Shown: in pieces, positions 8,997 to 15,573 of the stretch | How positions within the stretch are numbered: the first letter of the stretch is position 1 | Layout of the letters: each line of letters begins with the position of its first letter | Assembly (NCBI RefSeq): GCF_900142135.1 | Contig: NZ_FQZU01000001.1 | Coordinates: forward strand, 161,653-225,652 | DNA from: Desulfatibacillum alkenivorans DSM 16219 | GTDB taxonomy: Bacteria; Desulfobacterota; Desulfobacteria; Desulfobacterales; Desulfatibacillaceae | DNA length: 64,000 bases | Reading direction: 5' to 3' | Position numbers and translations under genes: made by a program | The notes under the pieces: model-generated | Seen by the model: the letters and a program-made list of their open reading frames with translations, nothing else | Databases searched by the model: none | What the model was told of the DNA's origin: nothing

Positions 8997-9487
8997 AAAC
9001 CTCCATGATTTGGATTCAGCATGCAAAGACCGTCGCATGGCGTCGTAGTTTGGATGAAAAATCGTAAAAATTTTCATATTCCATTCAAAAAAACATACCA
9101 TGGAATGCGGATCACATCAAACTCGGGGTAAGAGTTATGTCCTGATTGATTTATACGTCATAAAAACACCTTTGTTATTTCGGAAGGTGGAGAGGGAACC
9201 TTCGGAGTTTCTTTACCGTTTTTTCGGCCGTTACAAAAGGGATCTCTTTTCCGTAGGTATGGGGCCGGGATATACCCGTCTGAAATATAAAAAGGGGGCG
9301 TTATAGAGGATGTTTTGAGGACCTTTGGCTTGTATCCATACTCAGGCATTCACTTTCTAATTTATCCCTCAAATGACGCGCTCCCGCACTCGAAAGCATG
9401 CTTTATTATGGCAGGGGGGCGGGGGGGTACACCATGGGATAGGCCCCCGGTTGTTAATATGAGTAGGTACTTAGGGCACACACTTGT
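8997..9487. other. 490-base spacer, no supported gene
   Basis: The spacer separates GC-rich core genes from the AT-richer island at 9488-10854. It includes a G-rich run at about 9412-9428. I see no gene, terminator or promoter I can support. Confidence 0.5.
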
Positions 9488-10237
9488 TTAGGAACAGCCA
9501 TTGTTAGGTGGTATTTGGCTTCTTAAAAATGACTCGTAGGTTCTTGCCTTGTCAAGTTGAGAAGATGTCATTAATGCCTCAGTCTTATTAAGAATTAATG
9601 AAGATTCTTCCAATCTATGTTCTGAAGCAATGCTCGCCCATGCATGGGCATTGATATAGTCGGCAGGCGTACCTTTGCCTAAAAAATACATTACCCCTAA
9701 TTTTATCTGAGCATCAACATTGCCATTCAATGCAGCCTTTTTAAACCACATAAACGATTTACAGATATCTCTTGGAACCCCAATCCCTTTTAGAAAGCGA
9801 AATCCGAGATTAAATTGTTGTTCAGCATCTCCATTTTCAGCTTTTTCCATTTCACTATTTAAAATGTCACTTTGCCTCTTCTCTCTGTTCTTTGCTACTT
9901 GATCGGCTAATTCCCATGCTTTTGAATTGGACTTTATGGCTAAGCCAACAATCATTCCAATCCAAGCCAAATAATAGACAAAAAGCAGTTCATCTAAGGC
10001 AGATCCAGGCGGTATATAGTAGGCGTCAAAAAACCCCCTTGAATTGCCAACCCATATTCCCAAAACAATCCATATTAACACAGGAAAAATTTTCATAGGA
10101 ATATAAACAATGAGATTACCAAAGACAGCATTTATTCTGTAGGAAGGCAAATGAATAGCAAGAATATCTTGAAAATAATAAATGATGATACATATAGGGT
10201 AAAAAGCCAAGCCGCACAAAATATGAATTATTAACAT
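9488..10237 (-). CDS. Membrane protein with Sel1-like (TPR-type) repeats
   Basis: The 249-residue protein has three hydrophobic segments in its first 110 residues, followed by a soluble domain. That domain carries at least two Sel1-like repeats (AEQQFNLGFRFLKGIGVPRD and AQIKLGVMYFLGKGTPADYI) at about residues 137-205. Sel1 repeats are helical hairpins used as protein-binding scaffolds. The gene is visibly richer in A and T than its neighbours, and its codon choice (ATA, AAT, TTA) differs from the core genes, which suggests horizontal acquisition. It follows the small membrane protein at 10291-10677 by 53 bases and probably shares its transcript. An AAAGGAT site precedes the ATG. No function can be assigned. 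Confidence 0.75.
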   Translation of the reverse strand: MLIIHILCGLAFYPICIIIYYFQDILAIHLPSYRINAVFGNLIVYIPMKIFPVLIWIVLGIWVGNSRGFFDAYYIPPGSALDELLFVYYLAWIGMIVGLAIKSNSKAWELADQVAKNREKRQSDILNSEMEKAENGDAEQQFNLGFRFLKGIGVPRDICKSFMWFKKAALNGNVDAQIKLGVMYFLGKGTPADYINAHAWASIASEHRLEESSLILNKTEALMTSSQLDKARTYESFLRSQIPPNNGCS

Positions 10238-10290
10238 GGCTCTATCCTTTCAGGGCAGTGCCAAGCACTTATGGTAAATCTGTTTTACTT

Positions 10291-10677
10291 CTAATCCCCG
10301 AAAAATAGTTCATTTAAAACTGCAATAATGGGGCTCATGCAAAGCAAAGTACCTGCTAACCCCCTGTTTGAAAGCCAATGAATAAGGACGTCAACCCCGT
10401 CCCAAGTTGTATCAATGGTAGCGGTCCATGGCAGTACATCAACCACTAAGGTTTTTCCCCAAACACCAAATTTTAGCCAGTGAAAGCCCATTTTTACGAA
10501 TAAATAAAGTGAAGCCATGAACATCGTTAAAGCAACAAGAGAACATATGCCATAAGCAATGCTGCGTCCTAAATTGGCAATGAAAATACCTGTCCTCCCA
10601 AAGGGGTATTTATTCCTATCTATCTTTGGCATTGTGGGTCTTGGAGTAGAAAACTGACTGCCTCGGTCCTCATCCAT
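10291..10677 (-). CDS. Small membrane protein of unknown function
   Basis: The 128-residue protein starts at the ATG at 10677, which has AGGTGAG a few bases upstream; a GTG three codons earlier is possible. It has two or three hydrophobic segments, the clearest being IAYGICSLVALTMFMASLYL and a C-terminal LAGTLLCMSPIIAVL. A polar N-terminal 35 residues is rich in Arg, Pro and Ser. I do not recognise the family. It begins only 15 bases after the stop of the ribbon-helix-helix gene, so the two are translationally close and likely co-transcribed. The AT-richer base use matches the rest of the island. Confidence 0.65.
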   Translation of the reverse strand: MDEDRGSQFSTPRPTMPKIDRNKYPFGRTGIFIANLGRSIAYGICSLVALTMFMASLYLFVKMGFHWLKFGVWGKTLVVDVLPWTATIDTTWDGVDVLIHWLSNRGLAGTLLCMSPIIAVLNELFFGD

Positions 10678-10692
10678 AACTCTCACCTAAGA

Positions 10693-10854
10693 TTAAGCCT
10701 TTTCGGGGTCCTGTTTTGCTTCCAGGCCGATTTTTATAAGCCTTCTCATTGCCTCGGATCTTGTGTTTATACGGTTCTCAAAGCGGTAGTCGTCAATCCG
10801 CTTGAGAAGGTCTTCATCAAGTGTCAGTAAAATGCGCGGTTTGTTTGTCGCCAT
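10693..10854 (-). CDS. Ribbon-helix-helix (CopG/Arc-type) DNA-binding protein, 53 residues
   Basis: The 53-residue protein begins MATNKPRILLTLDEDLLKRI and continues through an Arg/Thr-Arg-Ser-Glu-Ala turn and LIKIGLEA. That is the beta strand, helix, turn and helix layout of ribbon-helix-helix regulators: the strand is RILLTLD at residues 7-13 and the turn is NTRSEAMRRL at 30-39. AGGAG at 10866-10870 lies 11 bases before the ATG. Such proteins dimerise and often repress their own operon or act as antitoxins. Here the gene heads a tight row with the two membrane-protein genes downstream, so autoregulation of that operon is a reasonable inference. No toxin-like partner is recognised. Confidence 0.8.
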   Translation of the reverse strand: MATNKPRILLTLDEDLLKRIDDYRFENRINTRSEAMRRLIKIGLEAKQDPEKA

Positions 10855-10897
10855 GGTTTTTGATACTCCTTTAAAGATCGGTTTTCAAGGAAAAAAC

Positions 10898-11032
10898 ATG
10901 CCGAATACAATCAATCAAACCGAGGCTCCGGGCTTACTGGCGGCTTTGTTTCCGCCTCAAATGGATCGGCGGCGCACTTGTGAGCGGCTGGCGTGTTTGG
11001 ATGCGGCCGAAGCCGATTGGTTCGCGGCCTGA
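10898..11032 (+). CDS. Possible small protein of 44 residues, divergent from the RHH gene
   Basis: The frame from ATG 10898 has AAGG about 7 bases upstream and encodes MPNTINQTEAPGLLAALFPP followed by a helix-prone, charged tail ending DWFAA. It is transcribed away from the RHH gene with only 43 bases between the starts. The match of ribosome site and start is decent, but the length is small and no family is recognised. It may equally be the remnant of a larger gene cut by the repeat that begins near 11100. Confidence 0.25.
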   Translation: MPNTINQTEAPGLLAALFPPQMDRRRTCERLACLDAAEADWFAA

Positions 11033-11101
11033 CGCCAATTTGCGGTCATTCGGGAAATTTGCCTGTTCGACTGCCGGGCTTTCAATCAATTTCCGGCCGC
11101 T

Positions 11102-11200
11102 ATTCCACAAAGACACTGGGTCCCCGTTTCCGGGAGTGCGCCAGGATGAATTCAAAAACGCAAACCTCCCGCCGCCTACCTTCACGGGGATGACGGAGAG
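11102..11200 (-). repeat. GTCATCCCCGTG-type dispersed repeat, copy A
   Basis: Read on the minus strand it runs from CTCTCCGTCATCCCCGTGAA through GGCGGCGGGAGGTTTGCG to CCGGAAACGGGGACCCAG. The copy at 13764-13866 matches at both ends with a variable middle. Shorter relatives occur at 23848-23915 and 28299-28385, and a degenerate one near 11265-11315. Confidence 0.65.
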
Positions 11201-11410
11201 CGGCGGCGCCTCGGAACTTGCTCGCGATTTCCGCCCTTTCACCAACCTCAAAAATCGTCACCCCGGCAAGGGGCGGTCTGCTCTTGAAGACCGTCCCGCA
11301 AGCCGGGCCCCTGCGTGCTCCTGGACTTACCCTGGAATATGATTGCTTGTTTGTAGGCTCCTTGGTATGCATTGCGGATTTGGCTTGGAAGGGAGGGTTC
11401 TGTCTCCAGA

Positions 11411-11442
11411 AATAAAAAAGGCCGGTCCGAATGGGACCAGCC
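11411..11442 (-). terminator. Rho-independent terminator after tRNA-Val
   Basis: Read on the minus strand, GGCTGGTCCC and GGACCGGCC form a GC-rich stem with a short loop, followed by six T residues. It lies 14 bases beyond the tRNA 3' end. Confidence 0.85.
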
Positions 11443-11455
11443 TCTTATAATCGTG

Positions 11456-11530
11456 TGGTGGGCGATACTGGGATTGAACCAGTGACTTCTACCGTGTGAA
11501 GGTAGCACTCTCCCGCTGAGTTAATCGCCC
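11456..11530 (-). tRNA. tRNA-Val (anticodon CAC)
   Basis: The minus strand folds as a full cloverleaf. The acceptor stem is GGGCGAT/ATCGCCC, the D arm carries AGCGGGAGA, and the anticodon stem is CTACC/GGTAG with loop TTCACAC, giving anticodon CAC. The T arm is CTGGTTCAATCCCAG, and discriminator A plus an encoded CCA follow. It reads GUG valine codons, which are frequent in this GC-rich genome. It sits 116 bases downstream of scpB on the same strand and is followed by a terminator, so it may be processed from the scpAB transcript or have its own promoter. Confidence 0.97.
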
Positions 11531-11646
11531 CGCGTCTGGTGCTCTGTATAATGGCATATGGTCAGGTCCGTCAAGTCTTTTTTCAGGTTTTACCGCATTT
11601 GATGCAGGAAAACCAAGCCTCTTTGCTGAGGGCCTCGTCTGCCGGC

Positions 11647-12723
11647 CTAATCCTTGTCATCCTCCGGGAGATCATCCTCGTCCAGGGAGTCCTCTTCCCC
11701 GGAATAATCCTCCTCGGAATCGTCAAAATCCTCCTCGAAATCCCGATCCTTGTAGTCGTCCTCCGAAAAATCGTCCATGGGATCTTCGTCGCCGGGTTCG
11801 GAGGAAAAATCGTCTTCTTCGTCCGGGCTAAGCGGAGGCTCATCCCAGGTTTCCTCGTCCTGCTCCCAATCCTCCCTCTCGTCGGCGGCGTCGGATTCGT
11901 GCGGGCCGCTTTCTTCGTCATACTCCTGGTTGGAGTCCCCGGAAAAATCCATGCCTTCCGGATACCGGTCTTCGTCCACGGCGTAATCCTGAGGGCCTTC
12001 CTCACCCTCGCCCTTGTCCCCTTGCTCCTGATCCTCCTGATCCGGCTCCGCAAATTCTACGGGCTCTCCGGCGCCCAGGTTGGGCGGCTCCAGCGGGGTG
12101 AGGTTGCGGCGGTTCCGAAATTCCGCGAATCCCGCAGCGTCCGGCAGGGCCGGGGAGAGATCGTCGGGATCATAGTCGTCTTCGTCCTTTTGCTTTTTGG
12201 ACAGGCCAAGCTCTTCCAGCTCCTTGAGCGTGGGCAGTTCGGACAGGTCCTTCAGGTCGAAGACTTCCAGAAATTTCTTGGTGGTGGAGTATATCATGGG
12301 CCTGCCGGGCTTGTCCGTATCCCTGCCGAGCACCCGGATCAACTGCTTTTCCAAAAGCATTTTCAGAACGCCGCCCGAATCCACGCCGCGGATGTATTCG
12401 ATGTCGCTCCGCAAAACCGGCTGGCGATAGGCGATGATGGCCAGGGTCTCCAGGGCAGGCTTGGACAGGCGCACGGGCTGGCTCTGGTGCAGGCGCTTGA
12501 TCCATTGGGCGTACTCCGGGCGCGTGCGCAGCTGGTATCCTCCGGCCACATGGTGGAGGGCGAAGCCCCCGCCCCGGAGTTCGTACTCCCGGCCCAGGGT
12601 TTCCAGGGCGGCCCGTATCATCTTGGCGTCCGCCTCGGGAATGGACTGGCGCAGCCGCTCCATGGAAAGGGGCGTGGACGAGATGAACAAAAGGGATTCT
12701 ATGATGTATTTTAAGTTATCCAT
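11647..12723 (-). CDS. scpB: Segregation and condensation protein B with long acidic C-terminal tail
   Basis: The product has 358 residues. Residues 1-175 are the two winged-helix domains of ScpB (starting MDNLKYIIESLLFISSTPLS, with LSKPALETLAIIAYRQPVLR near residue 86). ScpB dimers bind ScpA and Smc to form the bacterial condensin that organises and segregates the chromosome. Family members are usually near 200 residues. Here about 150 extra residues follow, dominated by Asp and Glu with few hydrophobics, so the tail is predicted to be disordered and strongly negative. The start is 5 bases after the scpA stop, giving tight coupling. The tail is clearly in frame with typical codon use and not a frameshift artefact. 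Its role is unknown. Confidence 0.93.
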   Translation of the reverse strand: MDNLKYIIESLLFISSTPLSMERLRQSIPEADAKMIRAALETLGREYELRGGGFALHHVAGGYQLRTRPEYAQWIKRLHQSQPVRLSKPALETLAIIAYRQPVLRSDIEYIRGVDSGGVLKMLLEKQLIRVLGRDTDKPGRPMIYSTTKKFLEVFDLKDLSELPTLKELEELGLSKKQKDEDDYDPDDLSPALPDAAGFAEFRNRRNLTPLEPPNLGAGEPVEFAEPDQEDQEQGDKGEGEEGPQDYAVDEDRYPEGMDFSGDSNQEYDEESGPHESDAADEREDWEQDEETWDEPPLSPDEEDDFSSEPGDEDPMDDFSEDDYKDRDFEEDFDDSEEDYSGEEDSLDEDDLPEDDKD

Positions 12724-12728
12724 ATAGT

Positions 12729-13439
12729 TTAGGCGTAAAATATACGAATTATCCCGGAATGTAAATGCTGCGCTATCTTGATAATGCTTAATTTGGTCAT
12801 TTCCAGCAAGGCCAGGAAGGTGACGATCATGTCCATCTTGGTGTAATCTTCGTCAAAGAGCTCCGTAAAGGTGACGGTTTGCTTTTCCTCCAAGATATCG
12901 GCGATCTGGTTGATCCGCTCCTTGACGGACACGGTTTCGGCGGTGACGGTGACAAGCTCCTCCTGCTTGACGTTCTCTAATATTTTCGCGAAAGCGTCGA
13001 TGAGCTCGAACAGCCCCACCATGATGACCTCGTCCTCCCGGTCGTCGAACTCCATGGGCTCCGGGCTGCGGGCGAAAACCGAATCCCCCAGAAGGTGCCG
13101 GGTCCCAATGGATTCGGCCGCCTCCTTGAGCTGGAGATATTCGGCCAACGGCCGCACGATTTCCATACGGGGATCTTCGTCGTCGTCTTCATCGTCAAAA
13201 TGCCGGGGCAGGAGCATGCGGGACTTGATTTGCATCAAGGTGGCGGCCATGAGCAAAAAGTCGCCGGCCAAATCCACGTTCATGGCTTGCATCTGCTCCA
13301 CATACTCCAAGTATTGATCCGCAATGACCGCTATGGGGATGTCGTAGATGTCCACCTCGTTCTTGCGAATCAGGTGGACCAGAAGGTCCATGGGGCCTTC
13401 AAAGACGTCCAGATGAATGTGATAGCGATCCTCTTGCAT
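12729..13439 (-). CDS. scpA: Segregation and condensation protein A
   Basis: The 236-residue kleisin starts MQEDRYHIHLDVFEGPMDLL, the conserved ScpA N-terminus that contacts the Smc neck. It keeps the DLAGDFLLMAATLMQIKSRM helix near residue 58 and ends in a C-terminal winged helix (FTELF at about residue 190) that contacts the Smc head. ScpA bridges the two heads of the Smc dimer and recruits ScpB. The central linker has an acidic run (DDEDDDEDP). It directly precedes scpB with a 5-base gap. Upstream lies a 465-base repeat-filled spacer before trpS, so the pair may have its own promoter. Confidence 0.95.
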   Translation of the reverse strand: MQEDRYHIHLDVFEGPMDLLVHLIRKNEVDIYDIPIAVIADQYLEYVEQMQAMNVDLAGDFLLMAATLMQIKSRMLLPRHFDDEDDDEDPRMEIVRPLAEYLQLKEAAESIGTRHLLGDSVFARSPEPMEFDDREDEVIMVGLFELIDAFAKILENVKQEELVTVTAETVSVKERINQIADILEEKQTVTFTELFDEDYTKMDMIVTFLALLEMTKLSIIKIAQHLHSGIIRIFYA

Positions 13440-13692
13440 GAGCCCTCAGGCCTGTTGAATTGCCAAATGGAATTGAAGCGTCAAACACATCCCCCCCACG
13501 TTTTTCTTGGGTTGGGAAGTCCGGCTATACGTTTCGCCCCGGCTAATACGGGGTGGACTTTGAACCCAACATCAACCAGCAAAGCGAGGGAACCTCGCAA
13601 CTGCCGGGCGCAGCAAGCGGCGCCCCTACGGCGAGGGAGCACCGCGACTGCAAGGCGAAAAGGAGGCAGTCGCCCTTAAAACGGACCCCGCA

Positions 13693-13722
13693 TGCATTCC
13701 AACGCCGGAGCATGGGAACGAG
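13693..13722. repeat. ATGGGAAC-type dispersed palindromic repeat, copy 2
   Basis: TGCATTCCAACGCCGGAGCA followed by TGGGAACGAG forms an imperfect palindrome. Related copies are at 5534, 23492 and 41797. It lies in the 13440-13904 spacer, which holds three repeat types and no supported gene. Confidence 0.6.
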
Positions 13723-13763
13723 TTTTTAGGGCAGCCAAAACCTAAATGCTGCCATTACCGTCG

Positions 13764-13866
13764 CTCTCCGTCATCCCCGTGGAGGAAGGCGGCGGGAGGT
13801 TTGCGGCGGTTATGCAATCATCATCACGCCTTTCCGGAAACGGGGAACCAGCGTCTTTTGGAATGC
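13764..13866 (+). repeat. GTCATCCCCGTG-type dispersed repeat, copy B
   Basis: This is a close match of copy A (11102-11200) in the opposite orientation. The first half CTCTCCGTCATCCCCGTG through GGCGGCGGGAGGTTTGCG and the last part CCGGAAACGGGGAACCAG are conserved. The inner 30 bases differ. Confidence 0.65.
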
Positions 13867-13873
13867 GTTCCGA

Positions 13874-13904
13874 TTCTCAAACGTCAAACGTAGATTTGAC
13901 CCCA
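13874..13904 (+). repeat. 31-base repeat abutting the trpS stop codon
   Basis: Thirty-one bases ending in TAGATTTGACCCCA are identical, in inverted orientation, to 23048-23078. A diverged copy is at 23437-23468. The repeat ends at the base next to the trpS stop codon. Confidence 0.75.
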
Positions 13905-14888
13905 TTAGATTTTCACTGCCGCGCGCACTTCCTCCATGGTGGCGCGGGCCACTTCCCGGGCTTTGTCGCTGCCGGTTTTGATGATGTCCCGGACTTCGTC
14001 CCTGTTTTTTTCAAAATGGACGCGCTTTTCGTAAATGGGCTCCAACTGAGCTGTCAGGTTGGCGGCCATGAGCTTTTTGCACTGCACGCAGCCGATTTCC
14101 GCAGCCCGGCATTCCTTGTTCACCTGCTCCACCATTTCCGGCGGGCTGTAAATCTTGTGGAAGGAATACACGTTGCAGATGTCCGGGTCTCCCGGGTCTT
14201 TTTTCCGCATCCTCTGGGGGTCTGTGATCATTACCGAAACCTTTTGCGAAACCACGTCCGGGGGATCCGCCAGGTTGATGGCGTTCTGGTAGCTCTTGCT
14301 CATTTTCCGGTTGTCGCTGCCCAGCAGTTTGGGGGTTTCCGTCAGGATCGCCTTGGGCTCCACAAAGACATCGCCGTACATATAGTTAAAACGGCGGACG
14401 ATTTCGCGAGTCAGCTCCACGTGGGGCACCTGGTCGATGCCCACGGGCACGCCGTGCGCTTTATACATGATGATGTCCGCGGCCTGGAGCACGGGGTATC
14501 CCAAAAATCCGAAGGTGGAGAGGTCCTTGTTCTCCATCTGGACAATTTGGTCTTTATACGTGGGGTTTCTTTCCAGCCAGGGTACGGGCGTAATCATGGA
14601 CAATATCAGAAACAGCTCCGCATGCTCCTTCACCTCGGACTGGACGAAAAAGGTGCTCTTGGCCGGATCCAGGCCTACGGAAAGCCAGTCTATCATCATT
14701 TCGGTCCTAAAGGCGGCGGTGTTGCTGGTGTCTTCGTAATTGGTGGTGAGGGCGTGCCAGTCGGCTATAAAAAAAAAGCAGTCGTACTTGTCCTGCATAT
14801 CTTTCCAGTTGGCCAGGGCGCCGTGAAGGTGGCCCAGGTGCAGGGGGCCGGTGGGCCGCATACCGCTAAGAATTCTCTGTTTGCTCAT
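13905..14888 (-). CDS. trpS: Tryptophanyl-tRNA synthetase
   Basis: The 327-residue class I aminoacyl-tRNA synthetase activates tryptophan with ATP and loads it on tRNA-Trp. The HIGH-type motif is PLHLGHLHG (about residues 15-23) after the conserved ILSGMRPTGP, and the KMSKS loop is RKMSKSYQNA (about residues 193-202). The length is normal for a bacterial TrpRS. An AGGATAGG site precedes the ATG. The gene starts 34 bases after the site-2 protease stop and is probably the last of the ppdK-led minus-strand block. A dispersed 31-base repeat touches its stop codon. Confidence 0.97.
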   Translation of the reverse strand: MSKQRILSGMRPTGPLHLGHLHGALANWKDMQDKYDCFFFIADWHALTTNYEDTSNTAAFRTEMMIDWLSVGLDPAKSTFFVQSEVKEHAELFLILSMITPVPWLERNPTYKDQIVQMENKDLSTFGFLGYPVLQAADIIMYKAHGVPVGIDQVPHVELTREIVRRFNYMYGDVFVEPKAILTETPKLLGSDNRKMSKSYQNAINLADPPDVVSQKVSVMITDPQRMRKKDPGDPDICNVYSFHKIYSPPEMVEQVNKECRAAEIGCVQCKKLMAANLTAQLEPIYEKRVHFEKNRDEVRDIIKTGSDKAREVARATMEEVRAAVKI

Positions 14889-14922
14889 GTTGCCTATCCT
14901 ATGTTGTTACAAGTTTATAAAA

Positions 14923-15573
14923 TCATCCGCCGTAAAGGATCCTGGCCAGGTCTCCCAAGGCGATTTTGCAGATGGGCTGGATAAAGAAATCCATGACCTT
15001 CCACAGTACGCCCGTGGCCAGAAGGATGAAAAGAATTATTATACCATAAGGTTGCAGTTGTTGATACCGCAGGCTTAAATCCCGGGGCAGGGTCAGACGC
15101 AAAACGTGGCTGCCGTCCAAGGGGGGCATGGGAATCATGTTGAACACCGCCAGCACGCTGTTGATGATCACGCTGTACAAAAAAAACAGGGGGATGAAAC
15201 CCGCCTTGTCCACCCATTGGTTCGCCCAGAGAATTTGGAAAAGAAATCCCAAAATCATTGCCAGGCCCAGGTTGACCGCCACGCCGGCCAGGGAGACCAG
15301 AATGGCGTCCTGCCTGGTTTTTAAAAAACGCTCATCCACAGGCACAGGCTTGGCCCAGCCGAACAGGAAACCGGCGTTGGTAATCAATAGGACGGCGGGA
15401 AGGATTACCGTCCCCACCGGGTCTATGTGTTTGAGCGGATTCAAGGTCAGTCTGCCCGCCAATTTAGCGGTGGGATCCCCCAGGCTGTAGGCCATGCCTG
15501 CATGGGCGGCTTCATGAGCGGCCATGGCCAGGGCCAGGGCCGCAACTTGTGCGGCGGCGTTAAGCATTTGCAT
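14923..15573 (-). CDS. Site-2 protease family (M50) intramembrane metalloprotease
   Basis: The 216-residue membrane protein has the two zinc-site signatures of site-2 proteases. These are HEAAH at about residues 19-23 inside the first helix, and NMIPMPPLDGS at about residues 140-150, which supplies the third ligand. There are about five or six membrane segments and no PDZ or CBS domain, so it is a minimal M50 protein like many trpS-adjacent homologues. The family cleaves membrane-bound regulators within the bilayer; the substrate here is unknown. Its start overlaps the end of the upstream nucleotidyltransferase gene by 14 bases, which points to coupled translation. Confidence 0.9.
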   Translation of the reverse strand: MQMLNAAAQVAALALAMAAHEAAHAGMAYSLGDPTAKLAGRLTLNPLKHIDPVGTVILPAVLLITNAGFLFGWAKPVPVDERFLKTRQDAILVSLAGVAVNLGLAMILGFLFQILWANQWVDKAGFIPLFFLYSVIINSVLAVFNMIPMPPLDGSHVLRLTLPRDLSLRYQQLQPYGIIILFILLATGVLWKVMDFFIQPICKIALGDLARILYGG

